Below, piece by piece: positions 1 to 8,346 of a stretch of DNA of 47,273 nucleotides (positions within the stretch are counted from its first letter, which is position 1; every line of letters begins with the position of its first letter). Location: the NCBI GenBank assembly GCA_947259305.1, contig CAMYML010000002.1, forward strand, positions 1 through 47,273, written 5' to 3'. Source of the stretch: an uncultured Gammaproteobacteria bacterium. Its GTDB lineage: Bacteria; Pseudomonadota; Gammaproteobacteria; GCA-001735895. Below the pieces are notes generated by a model that did no database searches, was not told the origin of the DNA, and saw only the letters and a list, made by a program, of their open reading frames with translations. The position numbers and the translations under genes are program-made.

Positions 1-3000
1 CACGGCGATGCTGAAGGTATTACCCGCGCCAACGGTGCCGGTGTAAGTGTTGCCGTTGACATCAAGGCTCACGCTGTCGCCCGGAGTAGCGTCGCCACCG
101 ACGGTGCCGGTGACGGTGACAGAGCCACTGGCCTCAGCCGCATTGACGATATCATCAGCTGTAATCGCGTCAACCGCGATCGTTGCGCTTGCGGTCAGGT
201 CGACACCGTGCGTCGACGTGGTGCTGGCGCTGAACGGATTGCCGGCGCCGTCGTTGCCGCTGACACTAGCGTCCAACGTGGTATCGGCGGCGAGATCGCC
301 GCCAGGTACCGAGATACTGAAAACATTACCCGCGCCCACAGTGCCGGTGTAAGTATTACCGTTGACATCGAGGCTGATGCTATCACCAGGCGCGGCATCG
401 CCGCCCACGGTGCCAGTCACATTGATCGAAGCTGCTGCTTCGGCGGCGTTGACGATGTCGTCCGCGGTGATATCGTCCACGTTGATAGTGGCGGCAGCGC
501 CCAGCGAAACGCTATGCGTCGAAGTGGTCGTCGCACTGAACGGATTACCAGCCGTATCGGTACCAACAACCGTGGCATCCAGGGTCGTGTCGGCGACAAG
601 GTCGCTACCGGCAACTGCGATGCTGAATACGTTGCCTGCGCCCACGGTACCGGTATAGGTATTGCCATTGACATCGAGGCTGATGCTGTCACCAGGAGAC
701 GCATCACCCCCAACGTTACCGGTGACATTGATCGAACCAGCGGCTTCTGCTGCATTGACGATATCATCGGCGGTAATCGGATTGACTGCAATTGTCGCAC
801 TCGCAAACAGGTCGACCGTATGGGTCGAGGTAAATGTCGCGGTGAAAGGGTTGCCCGCAGTATCACTGCCGACAACAGTGGCGTCGAGCGTGGTATTTGC
901 CGCCAGATCACTGCCGGGTACGGCAATGCTGAAGGTATTACCCGCGCCGACAGTACCGGTGTAAGTGTTACCGTTGACGTCCAGGCTGACGCTGTCACCT
1001 GGTGAGGCGTCGCCACCGACGGTACCGGTGACGGTGACAGAGCCACCGGCCTCGGCCGCGTTGACGACGTCGTCAGCCGTAATCGCGTCAACCGCGATCG
1101 TTGCGCTTGCAGTCAGATCGACGGTATGGGTTGAGGTCGTAGACGCAGTGAAAGGGTTGCCTGCAACATCACTGCCGACAACGCTGGCGTCGAGCGTGGT
1201 ATCGGCGGCGAGATCGCTGCCGGGTACCGCGATGCTGAAAGTATTGCCTGCACCAACGCTGCCGGTGTAAGTGTTGCCGTTGACATCGAGACTAACGCTA
1301 TCGCCAGGAGTGGCGTCGCCACCGACAGTGCCGGTGACGGTAACCGAGCCGCCGGCTTCAGCGACATTGACGACGTCGTCAGCCGTAATCGGGTCAACGG
1401 AGATGGTCGCACTCGCAGCCAGATCGACGGTATGGGTCGAGGTCGTAGTCGCAGTGAACGGGTTGCCTGCAGTATCACTGCCGACCACGCTGGCGTCGAG
1501 CGTGGTATCGGCGGCCAGGTCGCTACCGGGAACTGCAATCGAGAATACATTGCCGGCACCAACGGTACCGGTATGCGTATTACCGTTGATCTCGAGGTTC
1601 ACGCTATCGCCCGGAGCGGCGTCGCCGCCGACGCTACCGGTGACGTTGATTGAGCCACCGGCTTCGGCGGCATTGAGCACGTCATCGGCGGTGATATTGT
1701 CGACGCTGATGGTCGCGCTCGCCGAGATATCGACGCTGTGGGTCGACGTGGTGGTGGCGCTGAACGGATTTCCCGCGACGTCGCTGCCGGTGACGCTGGC
1801 AATGAGAGTCGTGTCCGCAGCCAGATCACTGCCGGGGACTGCAATAATGAATAGATTGCCTGCGCCCACTGTACCGGTATAGGTATTACCGTTGAGGTCC
1901 AGGCTGATGCCGTCGCCCGGGGTGGCATCGCCGCCCACGGAACCGGTGACATTGACTGACCCGCCGGCTTCGGCGGCATTGATCACGTCATCGGCGGTAA
2001 TATTGTCGACACTGATGGTCGCACTTGCCGAGGTATCGACCGTATGCGTCGAAGTCGTGGTGGCGCTGAACGGATTGCCGGCGACATCGAAGCCGATGAC
2101 GGTCGCATCGAAGCTGGTATCGGCGGCGAGATCGGCGCCGGTTACCGCGACCGAGAAGGTATTACCTGCGACCACGGTGCCGGAGTAGGTGTTGCCGTTA
2201 ATATCAAAGCTGACAATATCTCCAGGCGTGGCGTCGCCACCGACGGAGCCGGTGACATTGATTGAAACGCCGACCTCGGCCGCATTGATGACATCGTCGG
2301 CGGTAATCGGGTCGACTGAAATCGTCGCATTGGCAACCAGATCGACGCTGTGGGTCGACGTGGTGGTGGCGCTGAACGGATTACCGGCGCCGTCGAAACC
2401 GATGACGCTGGCGTCGAAGCTGGTATCGGCGGCGAGATCGGCGCCGGCTACCGCGATGGAGAAAGTGTTGCCCGCAACCACGGTGCCGGTGTAGCTGTTG
2501 CCATTGATATCGAAACTGACGCTGTCGCCGGGAGCGGCGTCGCCACCGACGTCACCGGTAACGTCGATCGTAGCGCCCGATTCGCTCGCGCTGATGACAT
2601 CGTCGGCGGTGATCGGGTCGACGCTGATGGTTGCGCCCGCCGTGGTGTCGACGCTGTGGAGCGAGGTGGTAACGGCGGTAAACGGATTGCCGGCGCTATC
2701 ACTGCCGGTAACGGTCGCATCGAGCGTAGTATCGGCCGCCAGATCTCCGCCTGGAACCGAGATACTGAAGGTATTCCCTGCAGCCACGGTGCCGGTGTAA
2801 GTGTTGCCGTTGACATCGAGATTGATGCTGTCGCCTACGGCGGCGTCGCCACCGACCGAACCCGTGACAGTAATCGAAGCGCCCGATTCGGCGGCGTTGA
2901 CAATATCGTCGGCGGTGATCGGATCCACGGCAATTGTCGCGGCCGCGGAGAGATCGACGCTATGCGAAGACGTCGTGGTAGCGCTGAACGGATTGCCGGC

Positions 3001-5700
3001 ACCGTCGATTCCATTGACGCTGGCGTCGAATTCGGTGTCTGCGGCGAGATCGGCGCCGCTCACGGCAATGCTGAAAGTATTACCGGGATCAACCACGCCT
3101 GTGTAGGTAATGCCGTTGATATCGAAGCTGACGCTATCGCCGGGAGCCGCGGCGCCCGTGACTGAACCCGTAACATTAACGCTGCCGGCGGCTTCGGCCG
3201 CATTGACGATGTCATCGGGCGATATGTTATCCACGACGATGCTGGCGCTTGATCCCAGCGCTACGCTGTGGCTGGATGTCGTGGTCGCGCTGAACGGATT
3301 ACCGGCGCCATCGGTTCCGCTGACGGTGGCGTCGAAAGATGTATCGGCGGCCAGGTCGGCGCCGTCTACGGCGATACTGAAAGTGTTGGCGGGATCGACC
3401 ACAGCCGCATAAGTGGTGCCATTGATATCGAAACTGACGCTATCGCCAGGGTTGGCGTCGCCACCGACCGAACCGGTGACGTTGATGCTGGTCGCAGCCT
3501 CGGCGGCGTTGATTATGTCGTCGGCAGTGATGTTATCGACGCTGATGGTGGCGCTGGCGACGGTATCCACGGTATGAGTGGAGGTGGTGGTCGCGCTGAA
3601 CGGATTACCCGCGACGTCGCTGCCGCTTACCGTGGCATCGACGGTGGTGTCATTGGCCAGGTCCGTGCCGGGAACCGAAATCGTAAAGCTGTTGCCCGCG
3701 GTCACGCTGCCGGTATAGGTGCTGCCATTGACAACAAGACTAACCGTGTCGCCCACTGACGCGTCGCCACCGACTGAACCGGTGACATCGATTGATCCAC
3801 CGGCTTCGGCGGCATTGACAATATCGTCAGCGGTAATCGGGTCGATGGTAATGGTCGCAGCGGCTGCCAGGTCGACGCTGTGAGTCGAGGTCGTGGTCGC
3901 GCTAAACGGATTACCGGCGGCATCGCTGCCGCTGACGCTGGCGACGAAGCTGGTATCGGCCGCGAGATCCGCTCCGGATACCGCGATCGAAAACAGGTTA
4001 CCCGCGACAACAGTGCCGGAGTAGGTGGTGCCGTTGATATCGAGACTGACGCTATCACCCGCTGCGGCATCGCCGCCGACATCACCGGTAACATTGACAG
4101 AGCCGCCCGATTCAGTAGCGTTGACGACATCGTCAGCGGTGATTGGATCGACAGAAATCGTGGCGATCGCCGCAACATCGACGCTATGCGTGGAGGTCGT
4201 GGTCGCGCTGAACGGATTGCCGGCTACGTCGCTGCCGCTGACGCTTATGTCGAAGCTGGTATCGGCCGCGAGATCCGCGCCGGAGACCGCAATTGAATAG
4301 GTGTTAGCTGCCGTAACCGTGCCGCTATAGGTGGTGCCATTCAGGTCGAAGCTGATGCTGTCCCCGGGGGCGGCGTCGCCACCGACCGAACCGGTGACGT
4401 TGACTGTAGCGCCCGCCTCGACCGCGTTGATGACGGCATCGGCGGTAATCGGATCTACCGAGATGCTGGCGCTCGCAGTCAGGTCGACGCTATGGGTCGA
4501 GGTCGTGGTTGCGCTGAATGGATTGCCGGCGTTATCACTGCCCGAAACGGTCGCATCGAGCGTGGTATCGGCAGTAAGGTCGCTGCCAGGAACCGCAATC
4601 GAGAAACTGTTGCCGGCGCCAACCGTGCCGCTATAGCTGTTGCCGTTGATCATGAGACTGACGCTATCGCCCGCTGCCGCATCACCACCGACACTGCCGG
4701 TGACATTGATCGAGGCTGTCATTTCCGCGGCGTTGATGACGTCATCGGCGGTAATCGGATCTACCGAGATGCTGGCGCTCGCAGTCAGGTCGACGCTATG
4801 GGTCGAGGTCGTGGTCGCGCTGAACGGATTGCCGGCGTTATCACTACCGCTGACGCTGGCATCGAAGCTGGTGTCAGCGGCGAGATCCGCACCGGAGACT
4901 GAAATCGAGAAAGTGTTACCCGCGCTCACGGTACCGGAGTAGGTAGTGCCGTTGATATCGAAGCTGACGCTATCACCCGGGGCGGCATCGCCTCCGACCG
5001 TGCCGGTGACGTTGATCGAGCCGCCGGCTTCGCTCGCATTGATAATATCGTCGGCGGTAATGGGGTCGAGCGCGATTGTTGCCATGGCGCTGGTGTCGAC
5101 GCTATGGGTCGAGGTCGAGGTTGCGCTGAACGGATTGCCGGCGCTGTCATTGCCCGCAACCGTCGCATCGAGCGTGGTATCGGCCGCGAGATCGCTGCCA
5201 GGAACTGCAATCGAAAAAACATTCCCGGCAACAACGGTGCCGGTATAAGTGTTGCCATTGATATCGAAGCTGACGCTATCACCCGGGGCGGCATCGCCTC
5301 CGACCGTGCCGGTGACGTTGATCGAGCCGCCGGCCTCGGCCGCGTTGACGATATCGTCGGCGGTAACCGGATCGACGGAGATAGTCGCGCTGGCGACGGT
5401 ATCGACGCCGTGGGTCGAGGTTGTCGTCGCACTAAAGGGATTACCGGCGCTATCGATGCCGGAGACGTTCGCCACCAGGGTGGTGTCGGCGGCCAGATCG
5501 GCCCCGGGCACCGCTATCGAAAAGCTGTTGCCCGCGCCGACGCTGCCGTTATAAGTGTTACCGTTAATATCGAGGCTGACGCCGTCACCCGCGGAGGCGT
5601 CGCCGCCGACGCTGCCGGTTACGTTGATCACAATGCTCGATTCGGCAGCATTCACCAGGTCGTCGGCGGTAATGTCATCTACTGAGATAGTGGCCACCGG
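1..5700 (-). repeat. Tandem repeat array of about 306 bp units (Ig-like domains of the adhesin)
   Basis: Nineteen copies of the conserved ITADD..NAAE-encoding segment lie about 303-309 bp apart, from roughly 5650 down to 150. That gives 18 full units plus a partial one at the edge. All units stay in one frame, so they are protein domains of 101-103 residues and not non-coding repeats. Most units differ at many positions, but some neighbours are almost identical: 4437-4542 against 4743-4848, and 4952-5028 against 5258-5334. This suggests recent unit duplication or gene conversion in the N-terminal third of the array. The array also produces about 100-codon open frames on the plus strand, which are antisense by-products. 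Confidence 0.95.
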
Positions 5701-6240
5701 AGCGGGGCCCGACGGGGGGGTGGCCGTTGCCGACGAATCCGCTGTAGATGATTGGGCTGCAGCCAGCAGTTCGTCATCGCCGAAAAGCGGTTGGTCATCG
5801 GCGGCACCGGCGTCGAATCCGAGGGGCGTGCCCTGGGTATCGACAATACCCTGGTCGCCGTCACGCGAATAAACGGGAGCCTGATGCAGCGCATCACCTG
5901 CATCTCCGGCGGCGCCGGCCGCTGTCGCTTCCAGTTCGGCCAGGTCAATACCCTCGACTATGAGGCTCTGCAGTTCCGCCAGTTGGTCGGCACGCGCGTC
6001 GGGATAGGCGCCGAGGTCGGCAAAAACCGATTCATCGAGCAGTATCTCGGTGTTTTCACCCAGCTGCAGTTTCTGGCCATCGTAGAACTCGAGCACGATA
6101 CTGGTGCCGAGGCCGGTAGTAAGGATATCGCCCTCGTTGATCTTGTCGCCGATACTCAAGACCCGGATTACGCCATCAACGCTGCGAACCTGTGCGTCAC
6201 CGACCAAATCAGCGACATAACCAATACTTTTAGTAGCCAT
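1..6240 (-). CDS. lapA: Giant Lap/Bap-type repeat adhesin, N-terminal part (3' end outside window)
   Basis: This is the secreted biofilm adhesin of the adjacent type I system. The frame is open from the ATG at 6240 to the window edge, giving 2080 codons with no stop. Residues 1 to about 120 form a retention module that starts MATKSIGYVADLVGDAQV and has FecR-like beta segments (GDKINEGDILTTG). In LapA such a module folds in the periplasm and plugs the outer-membrane pore. Residues 106-109 are TAAG, the LapG cleavage motif, at almost the same position as the A108/A109 cut in Pseudomonas fluorescens LapA. After an acidic linker, Ig-like repeats begin near residue 181. Each has the pattern ITADD..NAAE, then SINVTGTVGGDA, GNTYTGTV, FSIAVPGSDLAADTTL and GNPFSATTTSTH. 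The C-terminus, where RTX repeats and a secretion signal would be expected, is not in the window. No strong Shine-Dalgarno precedes the start. Confidence 0.9.
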   Translation of the reverse strand, partial: MATKSIGYVADLVGDAQVRSVDGVIRVLSIGDKINEGDILTTGLGTSIVLEFYDGQKLQLGENTEILLDESVFADLGAYPDARADQLAELQSLIVEGIDLAELEATAAGAAGDAGDALHQAPVYSRDGDQGIVDTQGTPLGFDAGAADDQPLFGDDELLAAAQSSTADSSATATPPSGPAPVATISVDDITADDLVNAAESSIVINVTGSVGGDASAGDGVSLDINGNTYNGSVGAGNSFSIAVPGADLAADTTLVANVSGIDSAGNPFSATTTSTHGVDTVASATISVDPVTADDIVNAAEAGGSINVTGTVGGDAAPGDSVSFDINGNTYTGTVVAGNVFSIAVPGSDLAADTTLDATVAGNDSAGNPFSATSTSTHSVDTSAMATIALDPITADDIINASEAGGSINVTGTVGGDAAPGDSVSFDINGTTYSGTVSAGNTFSISVSGADLAADTSFDASVSGSDNAGNPFSATTTSTHSVDLTASASISVDPITADDVINAAEMTASINVTGSVGGDAAAGDSVSLMINGNSYSGTVGAGNSFSIAVPGSDLTADTTLDATVSGSDNAGNPFSATTTSTHSVDLTASASISVDPITADAVINAVEAGATVNVTGSVGGDAAPGDSISFDLNGTTYSGTVTAANTYSIAVSGADLAADTSFDISVSGSDVAGNPFSATTTSTHSVDVAAIATISVDPITADDVVNATESGGSVNVTGDVGGDAAAGDSVSLDINGTTYSGTVVAGNLFSIAVSGADLAADTSFVASVSGSDAAGNPFSATTTSTHSVDLAAAATITIDPITADDIVNAAEAGGSIDVTGSVGGDASVGDTVSLVVNGSTYTGSVTAGNSFTISVPGTDLANDTTVDATVSGSDVAGNPFSATTTSTHTVDTVASATISVDNITADDIINAAEAATSINVTGSVGGDANPGDSVSFDINGTTYAAVVDPANTFSIAVDGADLAADTSFDATVSGTDGAGNPFSATTTSSHSVALGSSASIVVDNISPDDIVNAAEAAGSVNVTGSVTGAAAPGDSVSFDINGITYTGVVDPGNTFSIAVSGADLAADTEFDASVNGIDGAGNPFSATTTSSHSVDLSAAATIAVDPITADDIVNAAESGASITVTGSVGGDAAVGDSINLDVNGNTYTGTVAAGNTFSISVPGGDLAADTTLDATVTGSDSAGNPFTAVTTSLHSVDTTAGATISVDPITADDVISASESGATIDVTGDVGGDAAPGDSVSFDINGNSYTGTVVAGNTFSIAVAGADLAADTSFDASVIGFDGAGNPFSATTTSTHSVDLVANATISVDPITADDVINAAEVGVSINVTGSVGGDATPGDIVSFDINGNTYSGTVVAGNTFSVAVTGADLAADTSFDATVIGFDVAGNPFSATTTSTHTVDTSASATISVDNITADDVINAAEAGGSVNVTGSVGGDATPGDGISLDLNGNTYTGTVGAGNLFIIAVPGSDLAADTTLIASVTGSDVAGNPFSATTTSTHSVDISASATISVDNITADDVLNAAEAGGSINVTGSVGGDAAPGDSVNLEINGNTHTGTVGAGNVFSIAVPGSDLAADTTLDASVVGSDTAGNPFTATTTSTHTVDLAASATISVDPITADDVVNVAEAGGSVTVTGTVGGDATPGDSVSLDVNGNTYTGSVGAGNTFSIAVPGSDLAADTTLDASVVGSDVAGNPFTASTTSTHTVDLTASATIAVDAITADDVVNAAEAGGSVTVTGTVGGDASPGDSVSLDVNGNTYTGTVGAGNTFSIAVPGSDLAANTTLDATVVGSDTAGNPFTATFTSTHTVDLFASATIAVNPITADDIVNAAEAAGSINVTGNVGGDASPGDSISLDVNGNTYTGTVGAGNVFSIAVAGSDLVADTTLDATVVGTDTAGNPFSATTTSTHSVSLGAAATINVDDITADDIVNAAEAAASINVTGTVGGDAAPGDSISLDVNGNTYTGTVGAGNVFSISVPGGDLAADTTLDASVSGNDGAGNPFSASTTSTHGVDLTASATIAVDAITADDIVNAAEASGSVTVTGTVGGDATPGDSVSLDVNGNTYTGTVGAGNTFSIAV
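5914..5925 (-). other. Predicted LapG cleavage site in the adhesin (TAAG, residues 106-109)
   Basis: The codons ACA GCG GCC GGC on the minus strand encode Thr-Ala-Ala-Gly. LapG proteases cut between the two alanines of such a motif just after the retention module. The motif sits at the end of a short alpha-helical stretch (LAELEATAAG), as in known substrates. The presence of LapG and LapD genes in the same cluster supports the assignment. Cleavage itself is inferred. Confidence 0.8.
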
Positions 6241-6289
6241 ATTTCTGCAGAAAATGAGAATGAGCAGTATATATAGGCGAGGTTTCAGG

Positions 6290-6308
6290 CTTTCGTGTCA
6301 TACGAAAG
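6290..6308. promoter_or_regulatory. Perfect 7-bp inverted repeat upstream of the adhesin gene
   Basis: The arms CTTTCGT and ACGAAAG are perfect complements separated by 5 nt. They lie 50-68 bp upstream of the adhesin ATG, in the 142-bp gap after the LuxR-type regulator. No T-run follows on the minus strand, so a terminator is unlikely. The symmetry suits a dimeric regulator, possibly the adjacent LuxR protein, but this is inference. A TATACT -10-like hexamer on the minus strand lies at 6266-6271, without a clear -35. Confidence 0.4.
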
Positions 6309-6320
6309 TCGTAGACTGGC

Positions 6321-6335
6321 GCGGTATTTGTGCCA
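6321..6335 (-). promoter_or_regulatory. Possible sigma-54 type promoter for the adhesin
   Basis: The minus strand reads TGGCACAAATACCGC. The -24 block TGGCAC is perfect and the -12 GC falls at the correct spacing, but the two bases before it are CC instead of TT. A start site near 6310 would leave a leader of about 70 nt. Pseudomonas lapA is under control of FleQ, a sigma-54 activator relative that binds c-di-GMP, which makes the idea plausible. A chance match is possible. Confidence 0.25.
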
Positions 6336-6382
6336 GATTGAGAGCCAGGTCACATGGCTGGGGCCAAAATGCAGCTGAAGAC

Positions 6383-6982
6383 TTAGCCCTGCTTCAGGTA
6401 TAGCACCAGGCCGACGCGGTCTCTAAGCTCGAGTTTCCTGAAAATATTGCTTAGATGGGTCTTTACGGTAGGTTCGGAAATTTCGCACAAATCGGCAATT
6501 TGACGATTTGATTTGCCATCGGCGACGGCCAGCGCGATTTCCTTTTCGCGCCCGGTTAACATCTCCAGCGGTTTTTCCGCGGGCGCTGGTTTCACGGCCT
6601 GCTGCGCCAGTTTGAAGGTTTCGTCCAGCATCTGCGGTGGAAACCAGCTTTGTCCCTGGCCCAGCAGTTGCAACAACTGGTTGTAATGCAGCGCTGCCAT
6701 GTGGCTGTTGCAATAGGCCTTGGCGCCAAGCCGCACGCATTCGAGCATTTCGCGGATATCGGGTAAATCCGAGCAGACCCCGACCGGGATCGGCTTGCCG
6801 GATACATGTCTTAACAGCCATTCATAGCAATCGAGTTCCATACCCGAAATATGCAACAGGTATTGCTGCTCCGGATCGTTGGTCGGGGCTTGCAGCTGTG
6901 CACTAAATTCAATCTCGGCTTCCAGATGATGGTCCAGAAACTTTACAAATGAACTCGATATTGAGTAAACGATCAATTTCAT
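6383..6982 (-). CDS. LuxR-type transcription regulator with degenerate receiver domain
   Basis: A 199-residue regulator. Residues about 1-125 look like a receiver fold (late part VRLGAKAYCNSHMAALHYNQLL), but no acceptor Asp is evident where phosphorylation would be expected. Residues about 140-199 are a LuxR/FixJ helix-turn-helix: LTGREKEIALAVADGKSNRQIA, then SEPTVKTHLSNIFRKLELRDR. Its ATG overlaps the stop of the lapC gene (TAATG), so it is translationally coupled to the secretion genes, and it sits directly upstream of the adhesin. The architecture resembles CsgD-like biofilm regulators. Control of the adhesin promoter is inferred from position. Confidence 0.85.
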   Translation of the reverse strand: MKLIVYSISSSFVKFLDHHLEAEIEFSAQLQAPTNDPEQQYLLHISGMELDCYEWLLRHVSGKPIPVGVCSDLPDIREMLECVRLGAKAYCNSHMAALHYNQLLQLLGQGQSWFPPQMLDETFKLAQQAVKPAPAEKPLEMLTGREKEIALAVADGKSNRQIADLCEISEPTVKTHLSNIFRKLELRDRVGLVLYLKQG

Positions 6983-8346
6983 TAACGTTCTCTTAACGCC
7001 TTGTCTATCCCGCGATGCACCGGTTCAGTCAGGTAAGACAGAATCGTTTTCTTGTCAGTGATGATGTCCGCCTCGGCGGTCATGCCGATTTTGATCGGTA
7101 AATCTCCGCTTTTTACGCCCAGAAAAGATTTACCGGGTTTGACCCTGACCAGGAAAAAGCTCTCTCCCTCTTCGTTGGTAATCGTATCCGCACTGATGAA
7201 GGTCACAATCCCCTGCAAGCTGCCGTGGATGGCAAAGTCGTAGGCAGAAAATTTCAACCTGGCGAATTGTCCGACGCTGACATAGGCAATGTCGGCAGGT
7301 TTGATTCTTAATTCGACCAGTAGCGCATCTTCTTGAGGCACGATATCGAGAATATTGTTACCGGGGCTGACGACGCCGCCGATGGTGTTGGTATAAAGGC
7401 GCTGCACGATGCCGTTGACCGGCGAGCGCAGGGTAGTACGCTTGACTCGATCCTGCAACGCGGTCTGGGTTTCCCGGATGCGGCCGATTTCCGCATTGAC
7501 CTCGTTCAATTCTTTTTTCGCCTTATTCTGAAAGTCGAGCCGCTCTTTCTTTTTGTTGAAACGGGCTTCGTCGATGGTCGACCTGATGCGCGGTATCGAT
7601 AATTTGACCGCCTCGATTTCACCTTCCATTTCCGCTTCGCGTTGCTGTAACTGCAGGAATTCGACTTCGCTGATAATGCCGCGATCCTTTAGCGGCTTTT
7701 TGATTTCGATCTCTCTTTTAACCAGCTCCAGCGATTTTATAAGCTGCTTTTGTTTGGACTGGGCCTCCAGCAGTGCGCTTTGCTGCTGGGTAATTCGCTC
7801 TTCGAGCACGCCCAGGGTTTCCTTCAATTGTTGCTTGTTGCTGTTGTACAGGCTCAGTTCCGATTTGATCAGCTGCGGCGCGTTGGCGTCGACTTCGGTA
7901 TCGGGCTTAAACGCGAGTTCGAAGGCTTCCGCGTTGAGGCGGCTGGAGCGGGCCAGCAGTTCGAGATAGAGCAACCGGTTTTCCTCGAATGAACTCGAAA
8001 AGGCAACGTCGCTGATTTTAATCAGCGACTGACCGGCGACCACGGACTGGCCCTCGACGACCATGATTTCCTCGATGATGCCGCCTTCGAGGCTTTGTAT
8101 GTTCTGTACCTGGCTCGCCGGGGATACCTTGCCGGTACCGCGAATAACGACATCAATTTTTGCCCAGTTCATCCAGACGATCGCGGCAATTACAAACAGT
8201 GCGATGATCATGACCACGGCGATCAGGTAGCGCGGCGTGCGGTGCACGGCGGCGGCCGACAGGCTGCGCATGTATTGCATGTCCTGCTTGCCATGCACGC
8301 CCATCTGGGTCGAATCTTCGAAGTCGGTATTGTCGTCGTTATCCAT
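6982..8346 (-). CDS. lapC: Type I secretion membrane-fusion protein, HlyD family (LapC)
   Basis: A 454-residue periplasmic adaptor that links the ABC transporter to the outer-membrane channel. It has an acidic cytoplasmic N-terminus, one membrane segment at about residues 40-60 (LIAVVMIIALFVIAAIVW), a first half lipoyl/barrel segment (GTGKVSPASQVQNIQSLEGG), a long coiled coil at about 150-290 rich in Glu, Lys and Gln, and a second lipoyl-barrel part (TLRSPVNGIVQRLYTNTIGG). The length is normal for the family. The start overlaps the lapB stop by 8 bp, and the stop overlaps the regulator start by 1 bp. Confidence 0.93.
   Translation of the reverse strand: MDNDDNTDFEDSTQMGVHGKQDMQYMRSLSAAAVHRTPRYLIAVVMIIALFVIAAIVWMNWAKIDVVIRGTGKVSPASQVQNIQSLEGGIIEEIMVVEGQSVVAGQSLIKISDVAFSSSFEENRLLYLELLARSSRLNAEAFELAFKPDTEVDANAPQLIKSELSLYNSNKQQLKETLGVLEERITQQQSALLEAQSKQKQLIKSLELVKREIEIKKPLKDRGIISEVEFLQLQQREAEMEGEIEAVKLSIPRIRSTIDEARFNKKKERLDFQNKAKKELNEVNAEIGRIRETQTALQDRVKRTTLRSPVNGIVQRLYTNTIGGVVSPGNNILDIVPQEDALLVELRIKPADIAYVSVGQFARLKFSAYDFAIHGSLQGIVTFISADTITNEEGESFFLVRVKPGKSFLGVKSGDLPIKIGMTAEADIITDKKTILSYLTEPVHRGIDKALRER

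Noticed and set aside
1-5700. Regular repeat spacing as a CRISPR-like array
   Set aside because: Units are about 306 bp, fully coding and in frame, with no short repeat/spacer structure and no cas genes.
47-5872. Series of about 100-codon plus-strand ORFs at 306-bp spacing
   Set aside because: They mirror the adhesin repeats in antisense, have low-complexity Ser/Ala/Pro/Val composition, and stop once per repeat. The minus frame is open throughout and gives sensible Ig-like domains.
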